Part shown: one piece after another, positions 51,246 through 59,058 of the stretch
Layout of the letters: every line of letters starts with the position of its first letter
How positions within the stretch are numbered: the first letter of the stretch is position 1
NCBI RefSeq assembly: GCF_008124525.1
Contig: NZ_VNHJ01000005.1
Location: 165,372-229,371 of the forward strand
Reading direction: 5' to 3'
DNA length: 64,000 nt
Source of the DNA: Oceanicella actignis
Lineage (GTDB): Bacteria > Pseudomonadota > Alphaproteobacteria > Rhodobacterales > Rhodobacteraceae
Made by a program: the position numbers and the translations under genes
The notes under the pieces: generated by a model
Databases searched by the model: none
What the model was told of the DNA's origin: nothing
What the model saw: only the letters and a program-made list of their open reading frames with translations

Positions 51246-51891
51246 AATTGATGCGCTTACGCGAGGCGATCACTACTACTTGCAAGAAGAAGATGCTTGC
51301 TTTTTCCTTGGTGAATATACCGCACGAAAGGGATTTTCCTACAGTGCCACCAATAATTTAATCATAAACTTCAAAAAACCGATGGATAGACGCGGAACTC
51401 CCCAATGGAAGTACAAGGGAAAAATGATCCGCGCAGCCGCAACAGCCCTGTTCAAGGCCATCGGCTCATCGAACCTTCGCGATTTCACCTTTGTCCCGGT
51501 CCCTCCATCCAAACGGAAGGACGATCCAATGTATGACGACCGGATGCAGCAAATGCTCGACGTTTTCGCTGGTCTCGTGCTCAATCAACACGACTACCGA
51601 CCTGATATCCGGCCTCTCGTAGAGCAGTCAACGAACACGGTGGCTGCACACGACACAGACGTGCGACCTACACCTGATGATTTGGCAGAGCTCTATACTG
51701 TGAACGAAGAAATGCTGCAGGATGGATGTCGAAGCAGGATTGTCATATGCGATGACGTCTTGACTACAGGTTGTCATTTTAGGGCAATGGTTACTGCAAT
51801 TTCGAGGCATGTTCCGGATGTGGAATTTCGTGGCGTCTTTCTCGCTAGGCGAGTTCCTGAAGCCATAGACATTGAGGATTTTGATTGGTGA
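51205..51891 (+). CDS. phosphoribosyltransferase-like protein (cassette gene 2)
   Basis: A 228-residue protein. Residues 180-192 (VICDDVLTTGCHF) form the PRPP-binding loop of type I phosphoribosyltransferases, and FVPVPPSKRKDDPMYDDR (97-113) matches the ComF-type substrate region. The first 75 residues are extra and include YLQEEDACFFLGEYTARKGFSYS. There is no ComF zinc ribbon. It starts 41 bases inside the DprA-like gene, so translation is coupled and the products probably work together. It has the same low GC as its partner. The substrate is unknown. Confidence 0.82.
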   Translation: MTSDNSSFPDRLTKIDALTRGDHYYLQEEDACFFLGEYTARKGFSYSATNNLIINFKKPMDRRGTPQWKYKGKMIRAAATALFKAIGSSNLRDFTFVPVPPSKRKDDPMYDDRMQQMLDVFAGLVLNQHDYRPDIRPLVEQSTNTVAAHDTDVRPTPDDLAELYTVNEEMLQDGCRSRIVICDDVLTTGCHFRAMVTAISRHVPDVEFRGVFLARRVPEAIDIEDFDW

Positions 51892-51957
51892 CCTGCTGCG
51901 GTCAATTCACGCCGTTGGACAATTCATTTTGCTGGTATCAACTGGCCGTGGGCGGGC

Positions 51958-52689
51958 TCAAAACCGCGCCGCCCCACGTGCTACGCCATCCGTCTCCAGC
52001 CGCAGCGCCGCCCGCCACAAAGGCGTCTTCATGAACACCGCCTCCTCGAACCGATAGCCGGCCGCGCCGTGCTCCTGCTGCAGTAGTCCCGCCCAGCAGA
52101 GCGGCCGCAGAACCTGGATGTAGAGCTGGCCCATCACGTCGTCATAGCGCGGAAGCGGCCCTGCCTCCGGCTCGCCGAAGAGTACGCGGCGGAGGTGGCC
52201 GCCAGTGGCGCCGTCCTCGGTCTCGACATTCAGCACGTTCAGAAACACATCCCAGTTGCCGAGGATCGGCGTTTCGTCGAAGCGCGACAGGCTAGCGTGG
52301 TTGATGCGGTACAGGAAGAACGGGACGACGGTGCCGAAGATCCGCCCGGGATGTCCGACCAGCGCCTGACCGGCCTTGGTCAGCCGGAACGCGCCCTTGT
52401 AGTGCCGTCCGAGCTTCATCGCGATCATCAGGCCGTGCAGGATTTCAAGCGGCGGGAAATCCCATTCGTTCAGCACCTTGTTGACGGCGAAGAGATCCGC
52501 CTCGGTATGGCCGGGCCAGTCGAACTCGGCCGCCGCCCAGTGCACCAACACCCGCTCGAATGCCTTGGACGACGTCAGGGGGATCCCGCCATGCTCTCCG
52601 ATCCAGACAAAGGTCTTCTCGATCCCGCGCACCAGCGGCGAGAACGTAAGCGCCGGGTCGGCATCGTCGATCTCCCGAAACGCGATCAC
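51958..52689 (-). CDS. conserved-looking protein of unknown function
   Basis: A 243-residue protein from GTG 52689, arranged as TGAGGTG with the repressor stop and preceded by GGGAG; the frame is also open 22 codons further upstream inside the repressor gene. No family recognised. It is soluble, with helical segments IEKTFVWIGEHGGIPLTSSKAFERVLVHWAA and a winged-helix-like LGRHYKGAFRLTKAGQALVGHPG, and ends in a region resembling the first. GC content is again high, so the low-GC cassette ends before it. It probably forms an operon with the repressor. Confidence 0.7.
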   Translation of the reverse strand: MIAFREIDDADPALTFSPLVRGIEKTFVWIGEHGGIPLTSSKAFERVLVHWAAAEFDWPGHTEADLFAVNKVLNEWDFPPLEILHGLMIAMKLGRHYKGAFRLTKAGQALVGHPGRIFGTVVPFFLYRINHASLSRFDETPILGNWDVFLNVLNVETEDGATGGHLRRVLFGEPEAGPLPRYDDVMGQLYIQVLRPLCWAGLLQQEHGAAGYRFEEAVFMKTPLWRAALRLETDGVARGAARF

Positions 52690-52690
52690 C

Positions 52691-53368
52691 TCAAATCTCC
52701 CGCGCGAACCAACGAATGCGGCCGACGATGTGGATTTCGCCGGCCGTTCGTTCATAGGGGCTGTAGACGGGATTGTCCGAGATCACGCGCACCGCGGGCG
52801 GGTCGCTGTTGGGGATGTGCTCGAGCCGCTTGGCGACGAGCCCCATGCCGTCGTCCAGCACGAAGATGCCGGGCGGGTTGGGGGTGCGGCGGGCCATGTC
52901 GACCAGCACCGTGTCGCCGCTGAGAAGCGTCGGCGCCATGCTGTCGCCCTCCACATGCATGATGCGCAGCTGCGAGGGGCTGGCGCCGAGGCTGCCCTTT
53001 ATCCAGGAGCGGCGGAAGTGATAGGCGCGTCCGGCGCTGTCCTCGTGATCCTGCACCACCGCGCCGCCGCCCATGGACGGGCGCGGGCTCGCGTGGGCGA
53101 TGGAAACGAAAGCCTCGTCCGGGTTCTCGATGAAGGGGGGCGTGCCCTCGACATCGCCGATGCCATGGATCAGCCAGTCGCGCTCCACCTTCAGCACCTT
53201 TGCAACCGCGCCGAGGCGTTCGACGTTCGGACGGGTCGAACGGCCCCGCAGGATGTCGTAGACGAAGGAGCGGTTTACCCCGGCCATCTCGGCCACATGC
53301 GCGGGGCTGAGCCCGAGCTGGTGCGCGCGGGCCCTCAGGCGGTCGGCCAGTGTGTGATGCAAGGTCAT
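52691..53368 (-). CDS. phage-type repressor (Cro/CI HTH plus S24/LexA peptidase)
   Basis: A 225-residue protein. Residues 7-60 are an HTH of the Cro/CI type (LADRLRARAHQLGLSPAHVAEMAGVNRSFVYDILRGRS). The C-terminal S24 domain has the catalytic serine in EGDSMAPTLLSGD and the lysine in GLVAKRLE, so RecA-stimulated self-cleavage is expected. It is divergent from the early region at 53479 and is the likely lysogeny switch of the element. ATG 53368 fits the conserved N-terminus. Confidence 0.93.
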   Translation of the reverse strand: MTLHHTLADRLRARAHQLGLSPAHVAEMAGVNRSFVYDILRGRSTRPNVERLGAVAKVLKVERDWLIHGIGDVEGTPPFIENPDEAFVSIAHASPRPSMGGGAVVQDHEDSAGRAYHFRRSWIKGSLGASPSQLRIMHVEGDSMAPTLLSGDTVLVDMARRTPNPPGIFVLDDGMGLVAKRLEHIPNSDPPAVRVISDNPVYSPYERTAGEIHIVGRIRWFAREI

Positions 53369-53399
53369 GTTGTCCCCAGCGGGTTGTGGATCAAATAGG

Positions 53400-53428
53400 A
53401 TAAAACAGGACTGATCGCGAGGCGTCAA
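53400..53428 (-). promoter_or_regulatory. sigma-70 promoter of the repressor gene
   Basis: Reading leftward: TTGACG (53428-53423), 17 bases, TTTTAT (53405-53400), 32 bases upstream of the ATG. AATAGGA occurs at 53395-53401 and again at 53432-53438 on the plus strand, each followed within two bases by AAA; these could be operator half-sites for autorepression. Confidence 0.65.
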
Positions 53429-53478
53429 GAGAATAGGAACAAAGGGTAAACAATTGGGGCGGGATTCGGAGGGCGCGG

Positions 53479-54162
53479 ATGCATATCGAGAAGCTGTATT
53501 TCACGCTGCCCGAGATCCTGGAGCGCTGGTCGATCAGCGAGGATGACCTTATCTATCTTGCCGAGAACGACAGGCTGCGGCTGTCGGTGCGGGTGTTCGG
53601 CGTGCCGATCGAGTTCGGCGATTTCGAGGAGACGCCGGAGGGGGAGTATTTCCCTGTGCCGTGGGAGCAAACCCGCTACAACGGCCTGCTGGATCTGCAC
53701 GCGCAGGACGTCTTTCAGCTGTTCCGCTGTGGCCAGATCCATGTGAGAGCGTTCCGCACCGACCGAGCCGGTTACGCGGTCGTGCAGGACGGCGCTGAGC
53801 CGGTTCTGGTGCTGATCGGGGATCTTCTGCTGCGGCGGGATGAGCGAGATCGCTTTGAGATTCAATCCGGATTCTCCGGTCGTTCGGGAGCAGGCGAGGA
53901 GAACACCTTCATCGCCTCCGCCGACTACCAGGACGTACGCTGCAACGGTTACCGCTTCAAGCTCGGCCCGATCCAGGCCGAGGTGGTGCGCGCACTGCAT
54001 GCGGCCGCGCAGGCCGGCGAGCCCTGGCAGAACGGCAAGGCGATCCTCAGCATGGCCGGCTCGAAGAGCCTACGCATGGCGGACGTGTTCAAGTCGAAGA
54101 AGAATTGGCGTCAGCTGATCCGCTCGGACCGCAAGGGCGGCTATCGGCTGAACGTCGACTGA
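53479..54162 (+). CDS. first rightward early gene, unknown function
   Basis: A 227-residue protein, no family recognised with confidence. The N-terminus reads LYFTLPEILERWSISEDDLIYLAENDRLRLSVRV, a MerR-like DNA-binding start, and the C-terminal third ends in a winged-helix-like KAILSMAGSKSLRMADVFKSKKNWRQLI with a GGYRLNVD end. It is the first gene opposite the repressor and may be a Cro-like or antirepressor-type early regulator (inference from position). GGAGGGCGCGG precedes the ATG. Confidence 0.75.
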   Translation: MHIEKLYFTLPEILERWSISEDDLIYLAENDRLRLSVRVFGVPIEFGDFEETPEGEYFPVPWEQTRYNGLLDLHAQDVFQLFRCGQIHVRAFRTDRAGYAVVQDGAEPVLVLIGDLLLRRDERDRFEIQSGFSGRSGAGEENTFIASADYQDVRCNGYRFKLGPIQAEVVRALHAAAQAGEPWQNGKAILSMAGSKSLRMADVFKSKKNWRQLIRSDRKGGYRLNVD

Positions 54163-54205
54163 GTCGCCGCTTCCCCTCACGGTCCGACTCGCGGATCGCG
54201 CCAAA

Positions 54206-54324
54206 GGGGGATCGGCTGGGGGATGGTGGGGGATCACCCATCCCCCACCTGACCGGAAACCCCACGCCTGCAAGGCGCAAGTGATCCCCCTCCGCATCCC
54301 CCGCTGATCCTGACGACATCCCCC
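54206..54324. repeat. phased cluster of seven GGGGGAT/ATCCCCC heptamers
   Basis: GGGGGAT starts at 54206, 54218 and 54228; ATCCCCC starts at 54240, 54284, 54296 and 54318. A degenerate copy (ATCCTGA) is at 54307. Spacings are 10, 11 or 12 bases except for one gap of 44, so sites lie on one face of the helix. Copies three and four make a perfect inverted repeat, GTGGGGGAT-CACCC-ATCCCCCAC (54226-54248). The cluster is directly upstream of the excisionase-like gene and the replication block. Confidence 0.8.
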
Positions 54325-54373
54325 AGCGGGATTTGGCATCACTTCCTCGAAGCCACCAACGAGGGGAAGCACG

Positions 54374-54580
54374 ATGCGGAAACCACATTGTCTCAACCAG
54401 AAGGAACTCGCCCGGCGCTGGACCATTTCCCACCGCACGCTGGAACGCTGGCGGTGGGCGGGTGAAGGCCCGGCCTACATGAAGATCGGCGGCCGGGTGG
54501 TCTACCGGCTCGAGGACATCATCGCCTTCGAGCAGGGCCAGTTGCAACAGACCGCCGAAACCGCGCCGGGAGCGGCATGA
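54374..54580 (+). CDS. excisionase/AlpA-type helix-turn-helix protein
   Basis: A 68-residue winged HTH protein: LNQKELARRWTISHRTLERWRWAGEGPAYMKIGGRVVYRLEDIIAFEQ is the HTH_17/Xis-AlpA pattern in full. Such proteins act as recombination directionality factors or early regulators. It follows the heptamer cluster by 50 bases and its stop overlaps the next start by four bases. Confidence 0.9.
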   Translation: MRKPHCLNQKELARRWTISHRTLERWRWAGEGPAYMKIGGRVVYRLEDIIAFEQGQLQQTAETAPGAA

Positions 54581-54942
54581 TGGGCCGCCTGTCGCCCATC
54601 ACCGAGGCCGAGGTGGTGCCGATTCACGGGCTGAATGGCCCCGGGCTCGACGAGGTCGGGCTTTGCGCCTGGATCGCGCAGGCCGAGCCCGGAGAGACGC
54701 TGGTCTATCACCGAGGCTTCCTCGCGGTAGATGCGACCTCGGTCGTCTCGCGGCTCTCGTCCGAGCAGCAGCGCAGCCTGCAACGGGTGGCGGCCGCGGC
54801 CATGCGCGCCGCAGACCAGGGGCTCGTCCATCTCGTGCAGACCCGGCTCGGCCCCGACGAATTTGCCTACATCGCCATCGCCCGCCCCAGGCCGGGCCCG
54901 CCCGGCGCGTCGCTCTCCATGCGGCTGCTTGAAGCCGCCTGA
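54577..54942 (+). CDS. hypothetical early protein
   Basis: A 121-residue protein coupled by an ATGA overlap to the HTH gene. It starts ITEAEVVPIHGLNGPGLDEVGLCAWIAQAEPGETLVYHRGFLAVD and has a helical middle, QQRSLQRVAAAAMRAADQGLVHLVQ. The pattern GETLVYHRGFL with VQTRLGPDEFAYIAIAR suggests a small alpha/beta domain. No family recognised. Confidence 0.75.
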   Translation: MMGRLSPITEAEVVPIHGLNGPGLDEVGLCAWIAQAEPGETLVYHRGFLAVDATSVVSRLSSEQQRSLQRVAAAAMRAADQGLVHLVQTRLGPDEFAYIAIARPRPGPPGASLSMRLLEAA

Positions 54943-54969
54943 CACCCATTCCCCCAACAGGAGATCAAC

Positions 54970-55458
54970 ATGCCATACCCCGAGAACAGCCCGAGCATCG
55001 ACGAGTTGCTCAACCTGCCCACCGGAGAGATCGCCGAGTTGCCGGTCGAGCTGCTCGCCGTCCTGCAGCGCGAGATCGCCGAGGCCGCGCGCCAGATGCG
55101 CGCCGTCAGCGCCCGGTTCAACGCCGCGCTGGATGTCCGCTACGGCTCGCGTGCCGCCGAGGCCCGCCGCGCCTGCGGCAAGGACACCGGCACCGTGCGC
55201 ATCGCCGATGGCGACTTCACCGTGGTGGCTGACCTGCCCAAGCGGGTGGATTGGGACCAGGAGCAGCTCGCCGCCATGGTGGAGCGCATCCGCGCTGCCG
55301 GCGACGATCCCGCCCAATATGTCGATGTCACCTACAAGGTGTCCGAGCGCAAATACGCTGCCTGGCCCGAGGCCATCCGCGCCGGCTTCGAGCCCGCCCG
55401 CACCGTGCGGCCGGGTGCGCTGAAGCTCGAGATCAAGCCGGAAGGGGCGGATCAATGA
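54970..55458 (+). CDS. hypothetical phage protein preceding the Sak4-like ATPase
   Basis: A 162-residue protein. An N-terminal helical segment (ELPVELLAVLQREIAEAARQMRAVSARFNAAL) is followed by a compact domain with GTVRIADGDFTVVADLPKRVDWDQEQLAAMVERI and YVDVTYKVSERKYAAWPEAI. It resembles small conserved proteins next to phage recombination genes, but no function can be assigned. It overlaps the next start by four bases and follows an AACAGGAG ribosome site. Confidence 0.8.
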   Translation: MPYPENSPSIDELLNLPTGEIAELPVELLAVLQREIAEAARQMRAVSARFNAALDVRYGSRAAEARRACGKDTGTVRIADGDFTVVADLPKRVDWDQEQLAAMVERIRAAGDDPAQYVDVTYKVSERKYAAWPEAIRAGFEPARTVRPGALKLEIKPEGADQ

Positions 55459-56327
55459 CCCTCCCCATCATCACCGCCGATCAGCGGCTGGCCGAGATGC
55501 GCGGCGTCAAGGCCGCGATCTTCGGAGCCAGCGGCGCGGGCAAGACCACGCTGTTGCGCACCCTCAAGGCAAGCACGACGCTGTTTCTCGACCTCGAAGC
55601 GGGTGATCTCGCCGTCGAGGGGCTGGCCATCGACACGATCCGGCCGCGCACCTGGACCGAATGCCGGGACTTCGCGGTGTTCATCGGTGGGCCCAACCCG
55701 GCCCTGCGCGAGGATCAGCCCTACAGCCAGGCGCATTACGATGCCGTCTGCAGGAAGTTCGGCGATCCGGCGGCGCTCGAGAAGTACGACACGATCTTCG
55801 TCGACTCGATCACCGTGGCCGGGCGGCTCTGCTTCCAGTGGTGCAAGGGCCAGCCCGAGGCGCATTCCGACAAGACCGGCAAGCCCGACGTGCGCGGCGC
55901 CTACGGGCTGCACGGGCGCGAGATGATCGGCTGGCTCACGCACCTCCAGCATACGCGGGCGAAGAACGTGATCTTCGTCGGAATCCTCGACGAGAAGCTC
56001 GACGACTTCAATCGCAAGCACTTCGTGCCGCAGATCGAGGGCTCCAAGACCGGGCTGGAACTGCCCGGCATCGTCGACGAGGTGCTGACGCTGACCTCGC
56101 TGCCCGACCAGCAGGGCGAGCCGCGGCGGGTCTTCGTCTGTCAGACCCAGAACCCCTGGGGCTATCCGGCCAAGGACCGCTCCGGTCGGCTGGAGATGCT
56201 CGAGCCCCCCGATCTGGGTCGCCTGATCGACAAGATCCACCAGCCGCTGCCGCTCGATGCGCGCCCGCTGGTGATCGACCCGCCCGCGATCCCGGCGCCT
56301 GCCACCACCCCTCAAACCGATCCCTGA
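55455..56327 (+). CDS. AAA_24/Sak4-like phage ATPase (RecA-fold recombination protein)
   Basis: A 290-residue protein. Walker A is GASGAGKTT (residues 24-32) and Walker B is DTIFVDSITV. The layout with FLDLEAGDLAV, YGLHGREMIGWLTHLQHTRAKNVIFVGILDE and the later VFVCQTQNPWGYPAKDR matches the AAA_24 nucleotide-binding family, which includes Sak4 single-strand annealing proteins. Sak4 acts with an SSB, and the next gene looks like an OB-fold protein. A role in phage DNA recombination is a family-level inference. Confidence 0.82.
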   Translation: MTLPIITADQRLAEMRGVKAAIFGASGAGKTTLLRTLKASTTLFLDLEAGDLAVEGLAIDTIRPRTWTECRDFAVFIGGPNPALREDQPYSQAHYDAVCRKFGDPAALEKYDTIFVDSITVAGRLCFQWCKGQPEAHSDKTGKPDVRGAYGLHGREMIGWLTHLQHTRAKNVIFVGILDEKLDDFNRKHFVPQIEGSKTGLELPGIVDEVLTLTSLPDQQGEPRRVFVCQTQNPWGYPAKDRSGRLEMLEPPDLGRLIDKIHQPLPLDARPLVIDPPAIPAPATTPQTDP

Positions 56328-56346
56328 AACTGAAAGGATCAATGCC

Positions 56347-56949
56347 ATGTCTGGCCTGTGGAACGATTTCAACGACGCGCAATCCAATGCCAACCTCATC
56401 CCCAAGGGCACGCTTGCCAAGGTGCGGCTGACCATCCGGCCCGGCGGGTTCGACGACCCTTCGCAGGGCTGGACCGGGGGCTATGCCACCCGCGGCTCGA
56501 CCGGCGCGGTCTATCTCAACGGCGAGTTCACCGTGCTCGAAGGCCAATATGCCCGGCGCAAGATCTTCACCCTGATTGGCCTTTACAGCCCCAAGGGGCC
56601 GGACTGGGCCAACATGGGCCGCAGCCTCATTCGGGGCATGCTGAACTCGGCACGGGGGATTTCCGACAAGGACCAGTCGCCCCAGGCGCAGGCGGCGCGA
56701 CGGATCGGCGGCTTTGCCGATCTCGACGGGCTGGAGTTCGTCGCCCGGATCGATGTCGGCACCGACGCCATGGGCGAGGAGAAGAACGAGATCCGCGCGG
56801 CGGTGACGCCGGAACATCGGGATTATGCCCGGATCATGGGGACGGCAGGGCACGGTTATCAGCCGCCTGCGCAACCTGCGCCGCAGTCTTCGACCGCGCG
56901 GCAACCCACCGCCCCGGCAACCCCGGGCCGCCCGTCCTGGGCCGAGTGA
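56347..56949 (+). CDS. probable single-strand-binding (OB-fold, DUF669-like) protein
   Basis: A 200-residue protein. The first 150 residues are beta-rich (LIPKGTLAKVRLTIRPGG, GAVYLNGEFTVLEGQYARRKIFTLIGLY, LEFVARIDVGTDAMGEEKNEIRAAVTPE). The tail after residue 155 is disordered and rich in Pro, Gln and Ala, ending in PSWAE. A structured OB-like domain plus a flexible tail with a terminal acidic residue is the plan of phage SSB proteins. Position between the Sak4-like ATPase and the helicase supports this; the family is not certain. Confidence 0.7.
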   Translation: MSGLWNDFNDAQSNANLIPKGTLAKVRLTIRPGGFDDPSQGWTGGYATRGSTGAVYLNGEFTVLEGQYARRKIFTLIGLYSPKGPDWANMGRSLIRGMLNSARGISDKDQSPQAQAARRIGGFADLDGLEFVARIDVGTDAMGEEKNEIRAAVTPEHRDYARIMGTAGHGYQPPAQPAPQSSTARQPTAPATPGRPSWAE

Positions 56950-56959
56950 GGGCACGCCC

Positions 56960-58636
56960 ATGCGCCTTCGTCCCCGCCAGAAACTCTTCGTGGAGCGCAG
57001 CCTCGCTGCGCTCTCGACCCACGGCAACACACTCGGCATCGCACCGACCGGATCGGGCAAGACCATCATGTTGTCGGCCGTCGCGGGCAAGATGGTCGAG
57101 AGCGGTGCCAAGGCCTGCGTTCTGGCCCATCGCGACGAGCTGACGGCCCAGAACCGCGAGAAGTTCGGCCGGGTCAATCCCGATATCTCCACCTCGGTGG
57201 TCGATGCCGTCACGAAGGACTGGTCCGGCCAGGTCACCTTCGCCATGGCCCCGACCCTGAGCCGCCCCGCCAATCTCGAGGCCATGCCGCAGCTCGACCT
57301 GCTGGTGATCGACGAAGCGCATCACGCGATTGCCGACAGCTACCGCCGCATCGACGACCGGGTGCGGGACGCCAATCCAGAGGCCCGCATCTTCGGCGTC
57401 ACGGCGACGCCCAACCGGGGGGACCGGAAGGGTTTGCGCGAGGTCTTCGACAACGTCGCCGATCAGGTCCGGCTGGGGGAGTTGATCGCCTCGGGCCACC
57501 TGGTGCCGCCGCGCACCTTCGTGATCGACGTGGGCTTGCGCGCGCAGCTGCAGAAGGTGCGCAAGACCGCCCTCGACTTCGACATGACCGAGGTCGCCGA
57601 GATCATGGACCGCGCCCCTGTTACCGACGAGGTGATCCGCCACTGGCGCGAGAAGGCGGCCGGGCGGCCCACCATCGTCTTCTGCTCGACCGTCGCCCAT
57701 GCCGCCCACGTCGCCGAGGCCTTCAACGCGGCGGGTATTCCGGCGGGGTTGATCCATGGCGAGCTTTCCTCCGACGAGCGCCGCAACATCCTCGCCGCCT
57801 ATGCCTCGGGCGAGATCGCCGTGCTGGTCAACGTCGCCGTGCTCACTGAGGGCTTCGACCACCCGCCAACCTCCTGCGTGATCCTGCTGCGGCCCTCATC
57901 CTGCAAGTCGACCATGATCCAGATGGTCGGGCGCGGCCTGCGCACCGTCGATCCCGAGGAACATCCCGGCGTCGTCAAGACCGACTGCGTGGTGCTGGAT
58001 TTCGGGACGTCGAGCCTGATGCACGGCACGCTGGAACAGGACGTGGACCTCGACGGCCGCGAGGCCAGCGGCAGCGCGCCCACCAAGACCTGCCCCGAAT
58101 GCGAGGCCGAGATCCCGCTGGCGGCGCGGGAATGCCCGCTCTGCGGCGCGCTGCTGGTCGAGCCGAAGGACGAGGCCGGCGGCGAGGCGCTCGAGGGCTT
58201 CGTGATGACCGAAATCGACCTGTTGAAGCGGTCGAGTTTCCAGTGGGTCGATCTTTTTGGCGACGAGGCGGCGCTGATGGCCACGGGCTTCACCGCCTGG
58301 GGCGGCATCTTCTGGCTGGACGGGCTCTGGTACGCGGTCGGTGGCCGGCGCGGCGCCCAGCCCCGGCTTCTCGGCATCGGCGAACGCGCGGTCTGCCTTG
58401 CGCAGGCCGATGACTGGCTGAACGCGCATGAGAGCGATGAGAGCGCCTTCAAGACCCGCGGCTGGCTGCGGCAGGCGCCGACCGAGAAGCAGCTGCAATA
58501 CCTGCCACCGAGCGCGCGGCAGGATTACGGGCTCACCCGCTACCACGCCTCGGCGCTGATCTCCTTCCGGTTCAACAGGCGCGCCATCCAACAGCTTGTC
58601 CAGGCCGCCGCCACGCCGGAACGGAGGGCCGCGTGA
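56960..58636 (+). CDS. DEAD/DEAH-box helicase of phage replication
   Basis: A 558-residue superfamily 2 helicase. Motif I is APTGSGKT, motif II DEAHH, motif III VTATPNR, and motif VI QMVGRGLR. A four-cysteine zinc ribbon (CPECEAEIPLAARECPLCG) follows the helicase core near residue 378, and a unique C-terminal 180 residues may bind other replication proteins. Start ATG 56960. It overlaps the next gene by four bases with a GTG start. Confidence 0.92.
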   Translation: MRLRPRQKLFVERSLAALSTHGNTLGIAPTGSGKTIMLSAVAGKMVESGAKACVLAHRDELTAQNREKFGRVNPDISTSVVDAVTKDWSGQVTFAMAPTLSRPANLEAMPQLDLLVIDEAHHAIADSYRRIDDRVRDANPEARIFGVTATPNRGDRKGLREVFDNVADQVRLGELIASGHLVPPRTFVIDVGLRAQLQKVRKTALDFDMTEVAEIMDRAPVTDEVIRHWREKAAGRPTIVFCSTVAHAAHVAEAFNAAGIPAGLIHGELSSDERRNILAAYASGEIAVLVNVAVLTEGFDHPPTSCVILLRPSSCKSTMIQMVGRGLRTVDPEEHPGVVKTDCVVLDFGTSSLMHGTLEQDVDLDGREASGSAPTKTCPECEAEIPLAARECPLCGALLVEPKDEAGGEALEGFVMTEIDLLKRSSFQWVDLFGDEAALMATGFTAWGGIFWLDGLWYAVGGRRGAQPRLLGIGERAVCLAQADDWLNAHESDESAFKTRGWLRQAPTEKQLQYLPPSARQDYGLTRYHASALISFRFNRRAIQQLVQAAATPERRAA

Positions 58637-59058
58637 GCCATGTCGCGCAAGTCCCATCCCCGCCCGCAGCGGCTTCGGATCGACCGGGCCGTGATCGCCT
58701 CTGGCATCCGCGTTTCCACCTTTGCGCCGTCTGCCTGCGCCCCGCGCAGGGCTTCGGCTTTTTCGATCCCGACAAACCGCGCCCGCGCAAACACCGCTGG
58801 TTCTGCTCGATGCCCTGCCAGCAGTGGTTCGCGGCCCGTCACAGGAAAGGACTGACCATGATCGGAACGACCGATGAAGAGCGTCTCGCCATCGCACTGG
58901 TGATGAAGCGGCTGGGCCGCTTGATGGGCGATATCGGCTGGCAGAAGCGCCTCTGTGAACTCTCCGAGACCGAGGTCACGGCCCTGATCGAGGAGGTGCT
59001 GGAAGGCTACGGCGCCGAGATGTCCCGCGTCGCCCAAAAGGCGGAGGTGCCGTTTTGA
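58633..59058 (+). CDS. zinc-finger-like phage protein (DUF6511-like)
   Basis: A 141-residue protein starting with GTG inside the helicase stop. A treble-clef-like zinc site is visible as CAVC and, 26 residues later, CSMPC (LCAVCLRPAQGFGFFDP, then HRWFCSMPCQQWF). The C-terminal half is helical (ERLAIALVMKRLGRLMGDIGW and SETEVTALIEEVLEGY). The pattern recalls DUF6511 proteins of alphaproteobacterial phages. No enzymatic motif. Confidence 0.75.
   Translation: MSHVAQVPSPPAAASDRPGRDRLWHPRFHLCAVCLRPAQGFGFFDPDKPRPRKHRWFCSMPCQQWFAARHRKGLTMIGTTDEERLAIALVMKRLGRLMGDIGWQKRLCELSETEVTALIEEVLEGYGAEMSRVAQKAEVPF

Noticed and set aside
54206..54324. Heptamer cluster as a CRISPR array
   Set aside because: Repeats are 7 bases with 3-5 base gaps and mixed orientation; no 25-35 base repeats and unique spacers exist here or elsewhere in the window.
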